Assembly (NCBI GenBank): GCA_002694985.1
Contig: NZNS01000004.1
Coordinates: 1-52,354 of the forward strand
Reading direction: 5' to 3'
DNA: 52,354 nucleotides
DNA from: Parvibaculum sp.
Lineage (GTDB): Bacteria > Pseudomonadota > Alphaproteobacteria > Parvibaculales > Parvibaculaceae
In this document: positions 1-7,577 of the stretch, in pieces
Layout of the letters: every line of letters starts with the position of its first letter
Numbering within the stretch: position 1 is the stretch's first letter
Program-made: the position numbers and the translations under genes
The notes under the pieces: generated by a model
Database searches by the model: none
What the model saw: the letters and a program-made list of their open reading frames with translations, nothing else
Told to the model about the DNA's origin: nothing

Positions 1-97
1 CGATCTCGTCGGGCTTGTGTCGCTTGTTTGCCATTGTGGTCCTCCTTCATGGTCAAAACCATACTTCAAGGTGGACCCGTTCAATGGGGGTGGATCA
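1..97 (-). mobile_element. 5' end of an IS3-family insertion sequence with start of its OrfA
   Basis: On the minus strand a start codon at 33-35 is preceded by a perfect AAGGAGG (complement of 41-47) and opens a reading frame MANKRHKPDEI that leaves the window at position 1. This matches the usual N-terminus of IS3-family OrfA proteins (HTH_Tnp_1 type). The element end is placed at 97 because the minus strand there reads TGATCCACCCCC, starting with the TG typical of IS3 termini, and because sulfotransferase-like sequence begins immediately beyond. The family call comes from remembered protein similarity. The exact terminus is inferred, since no second copy or target duplication is in view. 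Confidence 0.7.
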
Positions 98-703
98 ACG
101 TCTCTCGTCACTCACTACGGACGAACGGAACAGGATATTGACCCGAGATTGGCCCTACGCAAGAGCCGCCACAACTATGTGTGTCAGCATCACGTCCGGT
201 ACAACGAGAAAACCAAAGACGTAATCGACCGCTTCTCGATCGCCCCCGTCGTTCTCGTCCGCGACTTGCATGACTGCGTCGTTAGCTTGCGCGACCATCT
301 GCGTAGGGAGTCAGCAGACAATTCGATGGTCTTTGCCAGTCAGGATCACGTCAATCTTCCCGACGCGGAGCTCGAAACTTTCATCGTCCAGTTGGCCATA
401 CCTTGGTACATAAATTTCTATGTTTCCTGGCACGATTGTCCTTCCGTACTCTGGATCAACTATCAAGAGGTGACGACTGACAGCAAGGACGCAATCAAGA
501 GGATTTTGCACCATGCTGGGCGAAAAAATATTCGCGACGAAGAGATCGAGATGGCTTTGGAAAACCGAAACTCTTCAGCCGATCGCATGAACGTCGGCCG
601 CCCGGGGCGGGGCCGCATGCTTTCCGATGAAAATAAAGCGCTGATTAGACAATATTGCAGCGCATATCCACGCATCGACTTCTCACGCATCGGAGTCGAT
701 TGA
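98..703 (+). pseudogene. Sulfotransferase family protein, 5' end removed by the insertion sequence
   Basis: The frame encodes about 200 residues resembling the C-terminal two thirds of a PAPS-dependent sulfotransferase. It shows VVLVRDLHDCVVSL, matching the 3'-phosphate-binding R-x-x-x-D-x-x-x-S pattern, then a W-I-N-Y-Q-E-V segment, and a C-terminal SADRMNVGRPGRGR stretch like the RxGxxGxW region. The N-terminal PAPS loop (PKSGTTW type) is absent. The frame is open to the window edge, but codons before 98 fall in the insertion sequence, so the native start is gone and the enzyme is probably dead. Base composition is A+T-richer than the core genes. It faces the sugar operon tail to tail across a 108-base gap. 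Its likely former role was sulfating a sugar in the same surface glycan, which is inference. Confidence 0.6.
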
Positions 704-811
704 ATCGCTCCTGGCAGACAATCAACCACACGGCACGAGCGAATTACCTCGAATTTTCACGACACACTGCTTCTCTGCCTTCCGCGTTCGACCTCAGCTA
801 TGGAGCCCGTA

Positions 812-1627
812 TCAGGAAACGCGCCGCAAGAAGCCTTCGGGAGCGACGGTCACCATCAATTTTTTCTCAATCTCACGATCGACTTCGAAGTTCATCCGGC
901 TTCCGTCCCGCGCCAGACGACCTTCCTTCCCGACATTGCTCAGATACTCCCTAACGGATGTCTTTGGATTGTTTCCCTTACCCCACGGTCGATCAGGGAA
1001 AAGGTCGCCTTGCGTATCTTCAACAAACGTATCGAAGACAATACAATAACTTCCGACGCTCGTCAGCGGCGCGTAAGCTTCGAGTTCCCTTAACACATGC
1101 TCGTGGGTATGGTTGGAATCGAGGCAAACGAGAACACGTTCCCCCTCGGTAATCTGATCGTAAACCTGTCGAACTGTAGCCGGATCGATGCTCGACCCCT
1201 GAACCATGCTGATGCCGTACGCCATCGGGTGCGCCTCGATTGCAGCGCGGTTGTGTTCGCGGATGTCGATATCCACACCAATAACCCGGCGCCTCCTCTT
1301 ACGCGGATCGACAACCTCTCCGCGCTCTGCTGCGTCGGAATAGTCCAGGAGTGCGAGGATCGACGCGCTCAGGATCAGCGAACCGCCGTGTGCAATTCCG
1401 GTTTCCACAATTACGTCCGGTCTGACCTGCCAGATCAGCTCCTGAATTGCCACCATGTCCTGCGGATACTGGATAATGGGTCGGTCCATCCAGGCAAAAT
1501 TGTAGACATACTTCTTCGCCATTGACATCTCGAGCCAATCGAGAGATGCCTTCCGGAATGTCTCATCGGAGCCGTATCCGGAAATGCGCTCCGCCTTTTC
1601 GCGATTGAATTCTTCAACTGGATTCAT
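812..1627 (-). CDS. Cephalosporin hydroxylase (CmcI)-family protein
   Basis: This 271-residue protein has the features of the CmcI family (Pfam PF04989). It has a Rossmann fold with a SAM-type loop VETGIAHGGS at residues 75-83, a second strand GVDIDIREHN near 117, and the family signature VLVCLDSNHTHEHV, whose acidic and histidine residues bind metal in this family. A C-terminal block with DTQGDLFPDRPWGKG follows. Despite the name, members occur mostly in polysaccharide loci and are thought to act as SAM-dependent sugar O-methyltransferases. It is the last gene of the minus-strand sugar operon, 64 bases after the SDR gene, so sugar methylation is the likeliest role. The substrate is unknown. 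Confidence 0.8.
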   Translation of the reverse strand: MNPVEEFNREKAERISGYGSDETFRKASLDWLEMSMAKKYVYNFAWMDRPIIQYPQDMVAIQELIWQVRPDVIVETGIAHGGSLILSASILALLDYSDAAERGEVVDPRKRRRRVIGVDIDIREHNRAAIEAHPMAYGISMVQGSSIDPATVRQVYDQITEGERVLVCLDSNHTHEHVLRELEAYAPLTSVGSYCIVFDTFVEDTQGDLFPDRPWGKGNNPKTSVREYLSNVGKEGRLARDGSRMNFEVDREIEKKLMVTVAPEGFLRRVS

Positions 1628-1691
1628 TTGTCGACATCAACCTTCAAGATCAAGCTGTGCACCCACACAGCGGGCCGCTAGTATTTCCCAA

Positions 1692-2492
1692 CTAGTTTCG
1701 AATTTCAGCATGGATCCACTTCGAAAGGAGTGGCAGAACAGAATGAGGCCTGAAGCCGGTTTCTCGCGCCAGCTTCGCGATGGGAATTCGTGGAAAGGTT
1801 ACCACGGGGGTCTCCTCGCTCACTTTCACCTCTATTCCGGCGTCTGTGAGGATCGCAGCAATTTGTGCATTTGTGCAGTTCGCGCCGCTTGCCAGATTGT
1901 ATATCGTATTCCGGCCATGTTCAGCAACGGCACGCAGCCCCGCCACAACGTCATCGATCCAGATGTAATCCTTCGCCGAGCGTGAGCTGCTCCGTATCAA
2001 AACTTTTCCGTCCTTCCTGGCTTCCGCGACAACGGCCCCAAGGAAATTCGTGTCTCCCATGCCGGGACCCACTACGTTGGATAGCCTCACCACGGAACAC
2101 TTTTTCCCGGCGGACAGGACGAGACTCTCCCCCATGAGTTTCGACAGGTCGTAGAGATCATCTGGATCAGAGGGCAGAACCGCAACTTTTCCATCCTCTT
2201 CTGCGATCATCGTCCTCTTATAGACCCTCGTGCTGGACAGATAGATCAACCGGTCAAATCGTGCTCGGCTCATCACCCGCTGCAGAAGGGAAACATGTGC
2301 CTCAACCGTGTCCAGAGGGCGGCTTCTGAAATCCGCAGTTATGCCGACGCAGTAAAAGAGGATCCCCAAGTCTCGTTCAAAGATTGCATCGTCATCGCGC
2401 GCGGGGGCCCAGCATTCCATTCCGTCCTCGCGCAGGCCGGTCACGAGAGCGCTGCCGATAAAGCCGTGTCCGCCGAGCACGGTTGTTTTCAT
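1692..2492 (-). CDS. NAD-dependent epimerase/dehydratase-type SDR, probable 4-ketoreductase
   Basis: This is a 266-residue extended-SDR protein. It has the nucleotide loop GGHGFIG at residues 7-13, an active-site strand LSSTRVY near 85-91 and the catalytic YDLSK at 114-118. I chose the start whose ATGA overlaps the stop of the upstream acetyltransferase; an ATG nine bases earlier (2501) is also possible. The residue usually acidic after the first strand is replaced by loop sequence, so the NAD/NADP preference cannot be read. It is the only reductase-like gene in an operon that makes a CDP-4-keto-6-deoxy sugar, so 4-keto reduction completing that sugar is the best inference. Epimerisation is an alternative. 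Confidence 0.8.
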   Translation of the reverse strand: MKTTVLGGHGFIGSALVTGLREDGMECWAPARDDDAIFERDLGILFYCVGITADFRSRPLDTVEAHVSLLQRVMSRARFDRLIYLSSTRVYKRTMIAEEDGKVAVLPSDPDDLYDLSKLMGESLVLSAGKKCSVVRLSNVVGPGMGDTNFLGAVVAEARKDGKVLIRSSSRSAKDYIWIDDVVAGLRAVAEHGRNTIYNLASGANCTNAQIAAILTDAGIEVKVSEETPVVTFPRIPIAKLARETGFRPHSVLPLLSKWIHAEIRN

Positions 2493-2977
2493 TCGCGCCA
2501 TCCGAGAAGCTTCAATGGATTGCCGCCTTGTATCGAGTAGCCTTCAACTTCTCCACGAACGACCGAGCCTGCGGCAATCACACACCCCTTGCGCAGCATG
2601 GCGCCGTCGAGAAATACGCAATTCGCACCGATCCAGACATCATCCTCGATTACAATACCGCCCTTGGTCGGGCGGAATCCCTGAGAGCGAATGAGTTTGC
2701 TGCGATCACGGAACTCATGATTGGTGGGCGCAAATGTGCAGTTTGCAGCAATTGCCACATTGTCACCGATACAGACGCCGTTTCCTGTGTAGAAGACACA
2801 ACCCGAATTGATGACTGTGTCCGCTCCTATTATGAGGTCGCCCGATCCTCCGGCAGGCTTCACCTTGACGAAGGAGTCTATCACCGAGCGGCGCCCCACG
2901 ACGATTTTCGATCCGCGCACCGAATCTTCGATGTCCGCCAGATGAGAAACCCGCGCCTCAGGATGAATCTCGATCAT
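2489..2977 (-). CDS. Hexapeptide-repeat acyltransferase (sugar O/N-acetyltransferase)
   Basis: This 162-residue protein consists of imperfect hexapeptide repeats of the [LIV]-G-x4 type that fold as a left-handed beta helix, for example IGADTVINSG, IGDNVAIAAN and IEDDVWIGAN. It contains the PTNHEF loop whose histidine is catalytic in the xenobiotic/CysE-type acetyltransferases, and ends in the usual IQGGNPLKLLG tail. No membrane segments are present, so it is cytoplasmic. The gene lies 34 bases after the glycosyltransferase gene, and its stop overlaps the next start. In this context it probably acetylates the deoxysugar or the growing glycan. Whether the acceptor is a hydroxyl or an amine cannot be told; the operon has no aminotransferase, which favours O-acetylation. 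Confidence 0.85.
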   Translation of the reverse strand: MIEIHPEARVSHLADIEDSVRGSKIVVGRRSVIDSFVKVKPAGGSGDLIIGADTVINSGCVFYTGNGVCIGDNVAIAANCTFAPTNHEFRDRSKLIRSQGFRPTKGGIVIEDDVWIGANCVFLDGAMLRKGCVIAAGSVVRGEVEGYSIQGGNPLKLLGWRE

Positions 2978-3011
2978 GTCTCATCTATTCGATCTAGCCT
3001 CGCCGGCAGGT

Positions 3012-3893
3012 TCATCCAACTTGAGTGGGCGGCTTTCGATCAGTAATCTCGAAAAACTGTCTGATGTGCCGTCTCACCGTCTTCCAGAAACGGTAAACAC
3101 GCAGATTTGCATAACGCAAAAGATTAGGTGTGAGAAGTAACTTCTCCCACAGTGGCCAATCAAGCCGCCGAAGTTCGGCGAAGCAGGATTTGCGGAAAGA
3201 GCGACGCATTTCCCACATGACACTTGCGGGCTCCCTCGCCGAATACCTTGCCGCCTCAGGCTGGCCGACATAGAGCTTCGCCGCGTTGTTGCCGGTGACG
3301 CTTTCAGAGAGGATAACCGGCACCATCGCCATATGATCCCACGCCCAAATGTATGGGTAGTTGGCACGTGTACGAGACAGGATTTCCATCAAAGTCGGCT
3401 TGTGCCAGAGCCCGTAAATGCTACTCGCGCTGAGATGCATGAGCATGTGTCCGACCCGGCGCACACGAAGTTTCTGGCAAGGCAAGATGAAACTATTGAC
3501 GCCGGCAATCGAACCGTCCCGCCGAACAATTAGGGTTTCAGGGCCTGCAAGCCTAATCCGCGCGTCCTCGTCAAACTTCGCCTTGAGCTCCTCGACGTAC
3601 TGGGCATTGGACCAATCGTCGTCGGCACGCCACATGAATAGTTCGGTTTGCGCCATTTCGAGCAAGGAAAAGAAATTCGGGACAGGACCGACATTGGTCT
3701 CCCGGCGAACAACGCGGAATCTTGGGTCTCTGTCGGCAAAGCCTTGTGCGATATCAGCACTGCGGTCAGTCGAGGCGTTGTCGGAAATTATAACTTCAAT
3801 GTCGCGATAGGTCTGTGTCCTAAGGGATTCCAGACTCCGTTCAAGCGTTGCTTCGCCATTGTAGACAGGTACGCCGATCGTGATCGTTGTCAT
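3012..3893 (-). CDS. Glycosyltransferase family 2
   Basis: This 293-residue GT-A type enzyme opens with ITIGVPVYNGEATLERSL, has the nucleotide-binding EVIISDNASTDRS segment and an acidic metal-binding triad in the FMWRADDDW segment (DDD in place of the usual DxD). I chose the ATG at 3893, 16 bases after the upstream stop, because translation from it begins directly at the first beta strand. An in-frame ATG at 3929 would overlap the methyltransferase gene. The C-terminal third is basic and aromatic, typical of membrane-surface association, but no clear transmembrane helix is seen. Within the CDP-sugar operon it is the obvious candidate to transfer the finished deoxysugar to the glycan. Donor and acceptor are not determinable. 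Confidence 0.85.
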   Translation of the reverse strand: MTTITIGVPVYNGEATLERSLESLRTQTYRDIEVIISDNASTDRSADIAQGFADRDPRFRVVRRETNVGPVPNFFSLLEMAQTELFMWRADDDWSNAQYVEELKAKFDEDARIRLAGPETLIVRRDGSIAGVNSFILPCQKLRVRRVGHMLMHLSASSIYGLWHKPTLMEILSRTRANYPYIWAWDHMAMVPVILSESVTGNNAAKLYVGQPEAARYSAREPASVMWEMRRSFRKSCFAELRRLDWPLWEKLLLTPNLLRYANLRVYRFWKTVRRHIRQFFEITDRKPPTQVG

Positions 3894-3909
3894 TCCCGCA
3901 CCATGTCCG

Positions 3910-5142
3910 TCAGGTTGGTGTAACCACAAGCTCTGGCACAGCGGTCACGAAACGGGCTCCCCAACTGCGAGCATGGTCGAGTTGCCGCATGACTTCGTCA
4001 CGTATGTTCCAGGGCAGGATAACGATTAGGTCCGGGCGGTTCGCTTCGAGATGTGCCTCATCGACGATAGGGATACGGCTGCCTGGCATATATTTCCCCA
4101 GCTTTGCCGCCGCTCTGTCCACGACATAGGGGATAAGATCGGGCCGTATACCGGCAAAGTTCATCAGCGTGTTGCCCTTGGCCGCCGCTCCGTAAGCGCC
4201 AACCTTGAGGCCTTTCCGTTTCGCATCAATGAGGAAGGCGACGAAGTCGTCCTTCACTTTTTCGGCCTTCGCCTGAAATCCTTCGTAAAATGCGGAGCTC
4301 TCTATCCCCGCCTCCGCCTCGGTCTTTTCCATTTTGGCAAGACGGTCCGTGCGTTCGCGTTTACCCGTATCGCTGCGCTGCGCAAATACCCGCAGGCTTC
4401 CTCCATGGGTCGGCAATTCCTCTACGTCGAAAACGGAAAGGCCGTTCACCGCAAAAATGCGTGCGACGGCAGCGAGCGACAAATACGAATAATGCTCGTG
4501 GTAGATAGTATCGAACTGGTTCTGGCGGACAAGATTAAGGAGATGTGGAAACTCGAAGGTCGAGACGCCTTCCGGTTTCAGAAGACGCGCGAATCCCGAC
4601 ACGAAGTCATTGATATCCGGCACATGCGCAAGAACATTGTTTGCGGCAGTCAGATCCGCCTGACGCCCCGCTCCCGCCAGTTCCGTGGCAAGCTCGACAC
4701 CGAAAAATCGCTCGACGATATCAATGCCCTTTTCCCGCGCTGCCGCAGCGGTGCTCGCCGTCGGCTCGATGCCATAGCAGGGAATGCCGCCCGCCTTCAC
4801 ATATTGGAGAAGATATCCATCATTCGCCGCGACTTCCACGACCATGCTGTCATGATCGAGAGAAAATCGCGTCGTCATTTCATCGACATAGGCCTTCGAA
4901 TGCGCGAGCCAGCCCGACGAAGTCGAACTGAAATAGGCGTAATCGCTCGCGAAAAGCTCTTCACGACCAGCATGATCTTCCGTCTGGACAAGCCAGCAAT
5001 TCGTACACACGAGCACGCGTAGCGGGTACCAGACCTCGGGTCCGGCGAGTGCTTCCCTCGTCAGATAGGCGTTGGAAGGCGGCGAGGCGCCGAGATCGAC
5101 AAAAGTCTGTTCAAGCGGCGTACCGCAATGCCGGCATTTCAC
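3910..5142 (-). CDS. SAM-dependent sugar C-methyltransferase (TylC3/NovU type)
   Basis: The 410-residue protein has the three-part layout of sugar C-methyltransferases. An N-terminal zinc module has Cys3, Cys6, Cys46 and Cys49. A central SAM domain has VEVAANDGYLL at 102-112. A C-terminal Rossmann-like domain contains GAYGAAAKGNTL. The YHEH motif at 214-217 corresponds to the Tyr-x-Glu-His set implicated in deprotonating the keto-sugar in TcaB9-type enzymes. These enzymes add a methyl group to a carbon next to the ketone of an NDP-4-keto-6-deoxy sugar. The gene sits 9 bases after the epimerase gene. The neighbours supply CDP-4-keto-6-deoxyglucose, so a CDP-linked substrate is inferred; the carbon methylated (C3 or C5) is not readable. 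Confidence 0.88.
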   Translation of the reverse strand: MKCRHCGTPLEQTFVDLGASPPSNAYLTREALAGPEVWYPLRVLVCTNCWLVQTEDHAGREELFASDYAYFSSTSSGWLAHSKAYVDEMTTRFSLDHDSMVVEVAANDGYLLQYVKAGGIPCYGIEPTASTAAAAREKGIDIVERFFGVELATELAGAGRQADLTAANNVLAHVPDINDFVSGFARLLKPEGVSTFEFPHLLNLVRQNQFDTIYHEHYSYLSLAAVARIFAVNGLSVFDVEELPTHGGSLRVFAQRSDTGKRERTDRLAKMEKTEAEAGIESSAFYEGFQAKAEKVKDDFVAFLIDAKRKGLKVGAYGAAAKGNTLMNFAGIRPDLIPYVVDRAAAKLGKYMPGSRIPIVDEAHLEANRPDLIVILPWNIRDEVMRQLDHARSWGARFVTAVPELVVTPT

Positions 5143-5151
5143 GAAACTACC

Positions 5152-5703
5152 TCATTCCTTCCCACCGCCCAGAAGCGGGTGATTTCTGTCGCGCTCCGAA
5201 CGTTCGCCAATCCTGAGCGGCCATTCAATGCCGAGCGCCGGATCGTCTGCCCTTACACCACCCTCGGCCCCCGGCGCGAAGGGAGCCGAATGGAGGTATA
5301 GCATTTCAACATTGTCCGTCAGCGTCTGAAAACCATGCGCAAAACCCGGCGGAATGAGAAGGCTTGTCGCATTCTCGTTCGAGAGCCGCTCACCATGCCA
5401 ATGGAGATAAGTTGGCGATGCAGGCCGCATGTCGACTGCGACATCAAAGACCTCGCCGGCAAGACAAGTGACGAGCTTCGCCTCTTCATGCGGCGCGTTC
5501 TGGAAGTGCATGCCACGCACCGTTCCGGTTTTTGCGGTATATGTGCGGTTCATCTGAACAACAGGCCAGGACCAGCCGGCCTGACGTAATTCATCCGCAC
5601 AGAAGATCCGTTCCAGCCAGCCACGCTCATCGCCCATGCGCTTCCGCTTCAGCACAACGACGCCCTCAAGCGGCGTTCGTTCGATGTCAAAACGGGCGCT
5701 CAT
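5152..5703 (-). CDS. RmlC-like NDP-4-keto-6-deoxysugar epimerase
   Basis: This 183-residue cupin of the RmlC family keeps His66 in RGMHF and Lys76, matching the catalytic base region. It also has His123 in GFAHGF, Tyr136 in MLYLH and Asp154 in DDPALGIEWP. The second active-site tyrosine of true 3,5-epimerases, normally in a YxPxxE segment, is Phe142 here (APFAPGAEGG). That suggests a single-carbon epimerase or altered stereochemistry. The gene overlaps the CDP-glucose dehydratase gene by four bases (ATGA), so the substrate is probably CDP-4-keto-6-deoxyglucose rather than the dTDP form. A second, more canonical RfbC is encoded at 48741-49337 with the dTDP-rhamnose genes. Confidence 0.85.
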   Translation of the reverse strand: MSARFDIERTPLEGVVVLKRKRMGDERGWLERIFCADELRQAGWSWPVVQMNRTYTAKTGTVRGMHFQNAPHEEAKLVTCLAGEVFDVAVDMRPASPTYLHWHGERLSNENATSLLIPPGFAHGFQTLTDNVEMLYLHSAPFAPGAEGGVRADDPALGIEWPLRIGERSERDRNHPLLGGGKE

Positions 5704-6785
5704 GAAGTTTCGCCACGATAGAGTTTTTCATAGGCGGCAATCTGATCGAGCGTGCGCGCGCGCATATCGCCTTTCGCATTGAGCGCACGATACCAGTCTG
5801 CAAGCCAGGAGACGCAAGGCGTTCCCGCAAGCTGGTCCTTCCAGCCCAGAACGGAGCGCGCTTTTCGGCTGTCGATCTCAAGCGTCATCATCTCGCGCGG
5901 GCCGGTATCGTTTGCAGGTTCCCAAACACAGTCCGCGCCGAGCGCCGACTGAACGGCATTCGCAAGCTCTGCCACCGTCAGAGGGGCGGCATCATGCGGC
6001 GGTCCGAAGTTGAGAGCTGCCGGAAGTTCCACCCCTTCCGTCAGGGCGCGAGCATAGGTGAAATAGCCGCAAAGGCAGTCGAGCACATGCTGCCAGGGCC
6101 GCGCCGCAGCGGGATTGCGCAGTACCAGCGGTTGTCCTGCCATCAATGCGCGCCAAATGTCCGGCACAAGCCGGTCTTCTGAAAAATCCCCGCCACCGAT
6201 CACATTGCCTCCGCGCGCCGTCGCCACGCGCACGCCCTTCTCTTCGAAGAAGGATCGGGCATAAGACGAAGTGACAATCTCGGCTGCAGCCTTGGAAGCC
6301 GCATAGGGGTCATGGCCACCAAGCGGGTCTTCCTCACGAAAGGAGACACCTTGCTCCGTATTTTCGTAGACCTTGTCAGTCGTGACGACGAGAACGGCTT
6401 CAAGCGCGTCTGCATGGCGCAGCGCCTCGAGAAGATGGACGGTTCCCATCACATTGGCCCCGAAGGTACCGACCGGATCAATGTAGGAACGGCGGACCAG
6501 CGGCTGGGCGGCCATGTGGAGCACGATTTGCGGCGCCGCTTCCTGCACCACATTGCGCACCGCATCAATGTCTCGCAAGTCACCGAAACGAGAACGGACC
6601 GAACCCGCAATATTTGCGAGCTCAAAGAGGTTCGGATCGGTATCGGGTTTGAGCGAAAAGCCGGTGACGTCAGCCCCCATCGACGCGAGCCAGAGCGATG
6701 CCCACGCGCCCTTGAAGCCGCTGTGCCCTGTCAGCAGGATGCGCTTGCCGCTCCAGAACGACTTGTCGAGACCGTCGATCTTCAA
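5700..6785 (-). CDS. rfbG: CDP-glucose 4,6-dehydratase
   Basis: A 361-residue extended SDR with the RfbG-specific nucleotide loop LTGHSGFKGAW near residues 18-28, the TTDKVYEN strand and catalytic YAASK, followed by ARGGNVIGGGDFSEDRLVPD, also characteristic of this subfamily. It converts CDP-glucose to CDP-4-keto-6-deoxyglucose using bound NAD. The start is a TTG placed directly after the TAG stop of rfbF (TAGTTG), and no better start lies upstream, so translation is probably coupled. The length is normal for the family. The product feeds the epimerase, C-methyltransferase and reductase encoded downstream. No rfbH-type 3-dehydrase is in the window, so 3-deoxy sugars are not expected from this operon. 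Confidence 0.93.
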   Translation of the reverse strand: MKIDGLDKSFWSGKRILLTGHSGFKGAWASLWLASMGADVTGFSLKPDTDPNLFELANIAGSVRSRFGDLRDIDAVRNVVQEAAPQIVLHMAAQPLVRRSYIDPVGTFGANVMGTVHLLEALRHADALEAVLVVTTDKVYENTEQGVSFREEDPLGGHDPYAASKAAAEIVTSSYARSFFEEKGVRVATARGGNVIGGGDFSEDRLVPDIWRALMAGQPLVLRNPAAARPWQHVLDCLCGYFTYARALTEGVELPAALNFGPPHDAAPLTVAELANAVQSALGADCVWEPANDTGPREMMTLEIDSRKARSVLGWKDQLAGTPCVSWLADWYRALNAKGDMRARTLDQIAAYEKLYRGETS

Positions 6786-7565
6786 CTAGTCCCTCCACAC
6801 CTTCCAGGGAGCCTTGCCTGTCGACCAGAGCTCCTCCAGATAATTCTTCTCGCGAAGAGTATCCATTGGCTGCCAGAAGCCGGCATGTTTGAAGCTCATG
6901 AGCCCGCCATCGGCAGCAAGCCCCATGAGGGGCTCGGCTTCAAAAGGTGTCTTGTCACCGTCGATGCGATCCAGCACTGAAGGTTCGAGCGCGAAAAAGC
7001 CACCATTGATCCAGGCGTTATCCCCGGGAGGCTTTTCGATGAAGCGCCGAACCCGGTCTCCCTCGAGTTCCAGTGCGCCATAACGTCCCGGCGGGATAAC
7101 ACTGGTGAGGGTCGCTTCCTTGCCGTGCGATTTGTGAAAGGCGAGAAGCGATGCGATATCCACATTCGCGACGCCATCTCCATAGGTCATGAAGAATGTT
7201 TCATCCGAGTCCAGATAGTCACGCACCCTCTTGATGCGACCGCCGGTCAGCGTGTCCTGGCCGGTATCGACCAGTGTGACGCGCCAGGGCTCGCTTGCTT
7301 TCTGATGATAGGTGATCTGGTGGTTCGCCACATCAACCGTCACGTCCGACGAATGAAGCACATAGTTGGCGAAGTATTCCTTGATCATATATCCGCGATA
7401 GCCGAGGCAGATCACGAAATCGTTGAACCCGAAATGGGTATAAATCTTCATGATATGCCAGAGGATCGGACGCCCGCCGATTTCGATCATCGGTTTTGGC
7501 CGAAGCTGGCTTTCCTCCGATATGCGCGTACCGAGCCCCCCGGCCAGTATCACTACCTTGGTCAT
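6786..7565 (-). CDS. rfbF: Glucose-1-phosphate cytidylyltransferase
   Basis: A 259-residue nucleotidyltransferase with the N-terminal ILAGGLGTRISEES loop, the PKPMIEIGGRPILWHIM substrate segment and the YGDGVANVDI metal-binding region. These distinguish RfbF from dTDP-glucose and UDP-glucose pyrophosphorylases. It makes CDP-glucose from CTP and glucose 1-phosphate, the first committed step of CDP-deoxysugar synthesis. It lies only 12 bases after gmk, so the sugar genes may be read through from the fatty-acid/gmk transcript or from a promoter inside gmk. A second nucleotidyltransferase, rfbA at 51404-52273, serves the separate dTDP pathway. Confidence 0.95.
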   Translation of the reverse strand: MTKVVILAGGLGTRISEESQLRPKPMIEIGGRPILWHIMKIYTHFGFNDFVICLGYRGYMIKEYFANYVLHSSDVTVDVANHQITYHQKASEPWRVTLVDTGQDTLTGGRIKRVRDYLDSDETFFMTYGDGVANVDIASLLAFHKSHGKEATLTSVIPPGRYGALELEGDRVRRFIEKPPGDNAWINGGFFALEPSVLDRIDGDKTPFEAEPLMGLAADGGLMSFKHAGFWQPMDTLREKNYLEELWSTGKAPWKVWRD

Positions 7566-7577
7566 GTTATCCCCGCC

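Noticed and set aside
17..97. N-terminal codons of the sulfotransferase frame upstream of 98
   Set aside because: These bases are better explained as the insertion-sequence end, with its ribosome site and OrfA start on the other strand.
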